NCBI GenBank assembly: GCA_029204225.1
Contig: CM055112.1
Location: forward strand, 26,674,118 to 26,738,117
Origin: Diphasiastrum complanatum
Lineage: Eukaryota; Streptophyta; Lycopodiopsida; Lycopodiales; Lycopodiaceae
Length of the DNA: 64,000 bases
Reading direction: 5' to 3'
A program made the position numbers and the translations under genes. Shown piece after piece: positions 59,785 through 64,000 of this stretch; the stretch's first letter is position 1, and each line of letters begins with the position of its first letter. The notes under the pieces were generated by a model, which saw only the letters and a list, made by a program, of their open reading frames with translations, did no database searches and was not told the DNA's origin.

Positions 59785-61311
59785 GGGTTGTGTTATGATT
59801 TGGTGTCTTGGGTCTAGGTCCAACCATCCTACCATTTACACAAGCCATCATTGAGCAATGAGTGATTTGACAACTACTATGTGGAGTGTTTAGTTGGCTT
59901 AGAGAAGGTTAGCTAACATGAAAGCCATAGCCGGCCAACAAGTAGCTTTCACCTGTTTGGTGTTTTGTGGTGTTGTGTCTCATCATTGCACAAGGTGAGT
60001 TATTTTTTTATTGATTTGTTGCTCGTATTGATCTTTGTGATTTTTTTGTTTAAATTACTGGTTTTTTTTTGGTGCAATTGTTGCTAAACTATTTTGGTAG
60101 AACGATTTGGCTACAAATCTTGCAAGGATATTTAAGGTTGGGAATGAGCTAGAGACTAGAAAGGTGGATACTAGCTAAGATGGCGAAGTTGGGAACATTA
60201 GCTATTGGAGTTTGTTGAAGTATTGTGCAAGGTAGTTAATTCAGAATTGCCATTTTACAAGTGGATGAAGGGGATTGTGGTTATGATATTTTGTGCTTAG
60301 TTTACATAGATGGCAACGTAATTATAGTTCTAAGATGTTTAATTTTGATTTAGGATTTATAAAATCGATGAAATGCGTAGTGATTTTATGTTTGTTGAAC
60401 ATAATCCACTTTTGTGATGTTCCCATCCACAACTTCAAGAATAATATGATTAAGAAACTTCAGTAAGTATAACCTAGATAGGGATTTAGTACAAAATAAG
60501 TCTTGAAATTTGAACAATGGGGCTTGCTTCAAGAGTAGATCCTCCAAAATGGATGCAACTAGAAAATGATTTGTAGAGAGCTTTGTGCTATTTTAATCAT
60601 GTGCATAGGTTGACATTTTGGGTGACTATGGCAAAGCACGAGTATAACACTTCCTGAGAGACAATGAGAGCTTTTGTTACTGGTTGCAATAAGAATAGGA
60701 ATGAAGATCTTACTAGCAATGCAAACAATTGCGACACATTGATCGAAGATTTTCTTCATAGGTTTCATGGTCGATGAGGCTTGGATAGTTGTCAAGATTG
60801 TGACGATCCACAAGCTCCTATGATTGGAAAGGAGAGATGACATTTTTTCACTTCATGGACAATGTCAGAATACACACCAAAAAAGCATATCAGCGAGGGT
60901 GAAATGTAGACAACATCGATGATATAGATGATATATATAACAAAACAATTCATTACTTTGGGCCAAGACTTTCGTTGTTGACCTGAAAGGTTTTATGATT
61001 ATAATCATAGCTACAAATGTGAAATTTTCTTGGTGGCATCCAACAATACATGCATTTTCCACTTATGGGTCTATATTTTGCAATTGATTCATTGTCATTA
61101 GGGGATATTAGAACTCAAAAAGATGCACATAACTACGTCAACAATAAACAAGTTCAAATAAACAATGTGGAATGAATGACAATCATACTTGAAAGCTCTA
61201 ATTCTTTTCTTTTGATTGCCCTTGTATAAGGATAAGTCATCAATATTCTTCTTTGATATCCTTTTTCTAACATGTTTTGGTTTGAGCTCCGAAGACTAGT
61301 GATTATAGTAT
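59783..61311. other. no gene recognised
   Basis: 1.5 kb. It may contain decayed interior of E3 but I could not align any part to E1. Confidence 0.35.
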
Positions 61312-62058
61312 TCAGTTCTGATATAGATTCCTTGAGTGCAAAGATTTCATTTCTAGTGTGCTACACATAATATTGTTGCAATTGTTGACAAGGATACTGT
61401 AATTGTTGATTAGCATACAGTAATTTTGCATTATGCATGCCAAAATCTCACAACCTTTGACAATATCCAAGTAATCTGCTATGCCCTTCACATACAACTA
61501 TGAGGAAATGACTAATAGACTTAAAATTGGGACGTAAACTGATACTTGGATCTTTACGATAAACTTTTCCATCTACCCACAAATCTACATGCTTATGATT
61601 ATTTTTTCTCAAATATTCAACTAGTGCAGTAGCATTTTCTACAACTATTAAAACAAAAAATTGATCATGGAAAAGATTGATCAAAAGATGTCAAAAGAAT
61701 GATCATCATTACTTCGTATTGGCTATGTCGAGCTCATAATTCTTTTGCCTCATATTTTACTACGAGCATACAAAGATTTCAAAAGTGCTCATAGTGCTCC
61801 TGCTACATATTTTGCAACAAGCATATCAAGATTTCAAGTTGGCAGAGCATGCAAAGCAATTTTGGCTTACGTTATTACAAAGCACACTTAATTAATTAAT
61901 GTATAAAGTAACTATACTAGTTAGAATGCGAGCAATACCGGAAACTGAAAAATGGCAATCAAATGTTACCGGTTTCCATTCTCTCTCTATGTAACCTCTC
62001 TCTAAAATCAAATTTCTTAAAGGGCCCATTTTGAGTCCATATTTTCCCTAATGTGAAA
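61312..62058 (-). mobile_element. E3: broken DNA transposon of the E1 family
   Basis: Minus-sense fragment: terminus 61916-62058 (CTAGTTAGA, ATACCGGAAACT, CTCTCTCT, AGGGCCCATTTTGAGTCCA, TTTTCCCTAATGTGA) shared with E2 and, in its GGGCCC-GAGTCCA core, with E1; then the 5' part of a transposase-like gene. The opposite terminus was not located. Confidence 0.65.
61448..61684 (-). pseudogene. E3 transposase-like gene, 5' fragment
   Basis: Minus frame with HKHVDLWVDGKVYRKDPS and HSRLLGYCQ, matching E1 HIDLWVRGDLYPHNP (from 38053) and NGLLGYCQ in the same order and at the same distance. An acceptor-like TTGTAG just before the exon sits at the place where E1 also has an acceptor. After the stop at 61448 the frame continues with broken Leu/Gln-rich sequence to about 61312, comparable to the E1 coiled-coil region. 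No catalytic part remains. Confidence 0.65.
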
Positions 62059-63054
62059 CAAGTATATGTACAAAGGGATTAAGAGACAAAGAAGGGTGTG
62101 CCTCATCTAGTTTTAGGGATTTCATCGACGCACAAGTTTTGAGAATTCAATCGATTAGCTACACCATGGCTTCTTTGTGTCAACAAGAAAATGCAAAAGA
62201 TGTGTCCACAACAAGATTCATCATGGTTCAATGGAGTAATATGTGCATAATTTGCACTAGGGCATTCTAGAACGCATTCAGATCGGCATTTTGGAATTAG
62301 GGCTAGGGTTTTTCAGAACGCTATTTTTTTGTTTTTTGCTTTGCCTTAAAAAAAATTGGTTTTCCTTGGAAACAAAAGTTTAGCACAAGTGTCAAAAAAT
62401 TGAGCTGAACTACATGAAGAGCATGCAAAGGTCTCTATAGAAACCTATTGGAATTGTTCAGACTATTGACATGAAATATACATTATTGGAGTAACCTATT
62501 AAAGGCCTTGCTAGAATATGTCTTGTTGAAATATTTATATCAAAATCAAAAGAGACTTGCAATTATTGCAAATGTAGTCCGTTTCAAGAAGAAAGACTAT
62601 GATAGTATATCTTTCATTTTGTGACATTTGTTGACATACTCTCAGTTGAGCATAGATGTTTCCAAGAACGTTCTCAACAAAATGCTTCCTTGTTGCAACT
62701 ACCTATGGTAATTTGTTGCAACTACCTATGTGAACAAGCTACTATAGACTATGGTAATTTTGATTTGGTGCTTGATCATAAAAGAGAATGATACCGCTTT
62801 ACAATTTGATTGGCAACCAATTGGAGTTCAACTTAAAACTTGGGGAATTCATAGTAGAGCTTATAGCATAGTAACAAATTTTTTGTGAAAAGTACAGTAC
62901 TAAGAACCATAAATGGATCTTTGAATGATCCACAAGGTGATTGTATGCTTGTTAAACAATCTATCAGAAACTAGTCATCAGAAAACAAGATCTAGTTTAG
63001 CAGCTTGATAGGAAACAAGTAGAGACAATCAAAGCAATTAGTATAATCCAACTC
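62059..63054. other. no gene seen
   Basis: 1 kb of AT-rich sequence flanking E3. Confidence 0.4.
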
Positions 63055-63567
63055 CACACGTGTGGAAATAAGGCTGTAGTACGGCCTGTAGACAATGTTT
63101 ACAAAGTGCCAAAGCTGGGTTTCATTGGAAAAATAGAGTAATCACCATACAATGAGAGGAAACTCGAGTTTCTCCTTGAGGCTCCAAAAAGTTTCTATCT
63201 TCTCACTATGGAGAATGGGAATACATAGTAAAACACACTTCCTTTGCAAAGTTAGGTGAAAATCCAGCATGTAATAAGGAAGTAGACTCCATTTTCTTGC
63301 CCTAATGTGAAAACCCTAGCCTGGATCCAAGAGTCATGCTTGGTAGGTGCATGGTAGGTACAAATCTCATCATAAATCATGGTCTAGATCCTACAAAGTA
63401 GGAATCACTACCAAATAGACACAACCACTCCTCTTGACTCGCGGTAACCTACTTTAGGTGTGTATGTACAAGTGGCACTTTGGCCATTGAAGTAACCAAC
63501 AAACAATATTGACAAAATGTACAATATTCTACATGGCTAGATTTGCCAATTTAGACAATTTTTCACA
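63055..63567 (-). mobile_element. possible copia LTR fragment, minus sense
   Basis: In minus sense it starts TGTGAAAAATTGTC and, about 510 bp later, ends at CACACGTGTGG, the same palindrome at a similar place as in the copia B and C LTRs. The start resembles that of copia C (TGTGAGAAATTGGCAAA). No primer site or partner LTR is visible. Confidence 0.4.
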
Positions 63568-64000
63568 TTTTTATCCATCATAGTAAAAAAAAAGCTTAAA
63601 CTAAATATTGATGTTTCAAAAAAAAAAAACTTGCAATCTAAGTTCTAGTACGCTCATAGTTTTGGAATTCAATGGATTATGATTGATGAAGATTTTAAAT
63701 ATTTATGATTGATAGATCATAAATAGGTATTTAATTATTATCTAAGGATTATTAGAAAATGTGATGATTCTTAAGAATGACGAGTAATTCTCAATCTTTT
63801 GAATGAGTCAAGAATTTAGATCAGTGACTTAAAAAATCTAAATCGTTTTACTCCAGTGATTCTATTGAGAACATATGTGTCTCACAGACGTTCTCATGAA
63901 GTAAATTATTTCACTTATGGAGAGTTTGCTTAGTTTAGTGGATAATACTCTACTATCAATTGTCGTCTATAAGTGCTTGTGTACAGTTTTTCAACTTGGA
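63568..64000. other. no gene seen
   Basis: AT-rich sequence to the window end. Confidence 0.4.

Noticed and set aside
63915-63980. tRNA-like sequence near the window end
   Set aside because: Only a weak A-box resemblance (GCTTAGTTTAGTGG); no B-box or acceptor stem before the window ends.

Overview
This window looks like repeat-rich nuclear DNA of a land plant, mostly intergenic. Evidence: Ty1/copia elements with the plant initiator-Met primer site TGGTATCAGAGC, Ty3/gypsy elements with tRNA-Asp-type primer sites, a chromovirus fragment, tRNA-derived SINEs, long (GA)n and (CA)n tracts, and short GT-AG introns of about 80-100 bp. I cannot name the species; a large seed-free plant or gymnosperm genome is a guess. 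No conserved housekeeping gene, rRNA or intact tRNA is visible.

Layout. 1-16.1 kb is a nest: a decayed copia element (A, 1-3068) is followed by a gypsy element (G1, 3069-16122), and a second copia (B, 8738-13884) sits inside the G1 integrase, with a target duplication that fits the interrupted reading frame. G1 has an extra ORF downstream of pol. An antisense copia LTR fragment carrying a (GA)n tract cuts off its end. 17.4-25.5 kb is a complete gag-only gypsy element (G2, minus sense) with 1.19 kb LTRs and target duplication TAACT. 26.8-28.2 kb holds a copia LTR/primer-site fragment and a broken copy (E2) of an unfamiliar DNA transposon. 28-37 kb is mostly non-coding, with microsatellites, fold-back repeats, two SINE copies and decayed ORFs.

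The most interesting part is 37.5-51.0 kb (E1). Terminal inverted repeats of 39 bp (38/39 identical) enclose four genes: a spliced DDE-transposase-like gene (+), an unknown gene (+, split by a young 5.1 kb copia element C), a histone H3-like gene (-) and another unknown spliced gene (-). The H3-like product starts MARTKQTAR exactly like canonical H3, then has about 310 residues of RS-, Gln- and Pro-rich linker, and ends in an H3-type histone fold. Two genes have a TATATAAG box about 125 bp before the ATG. Relatives of the transposase-like gene recur in E2 (27-28 kb) and E3 (61-62 kb), so this is a multicopy family. I infer that E1 is a transposon carrying a histone H3 mimic. Its reading frames carry a few single in-frame stops, so this copy may be newly dead.

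51-64 kb holds a chromovirus chromodomain fragment, AT-rich sequence with a few unrecognised ORFs, a 62-bp minisatellite of about 15 copies (57.9-58.9 kb), more (TC)n/(CA)n tracts, the E3 fragment and a possible copia LTR.
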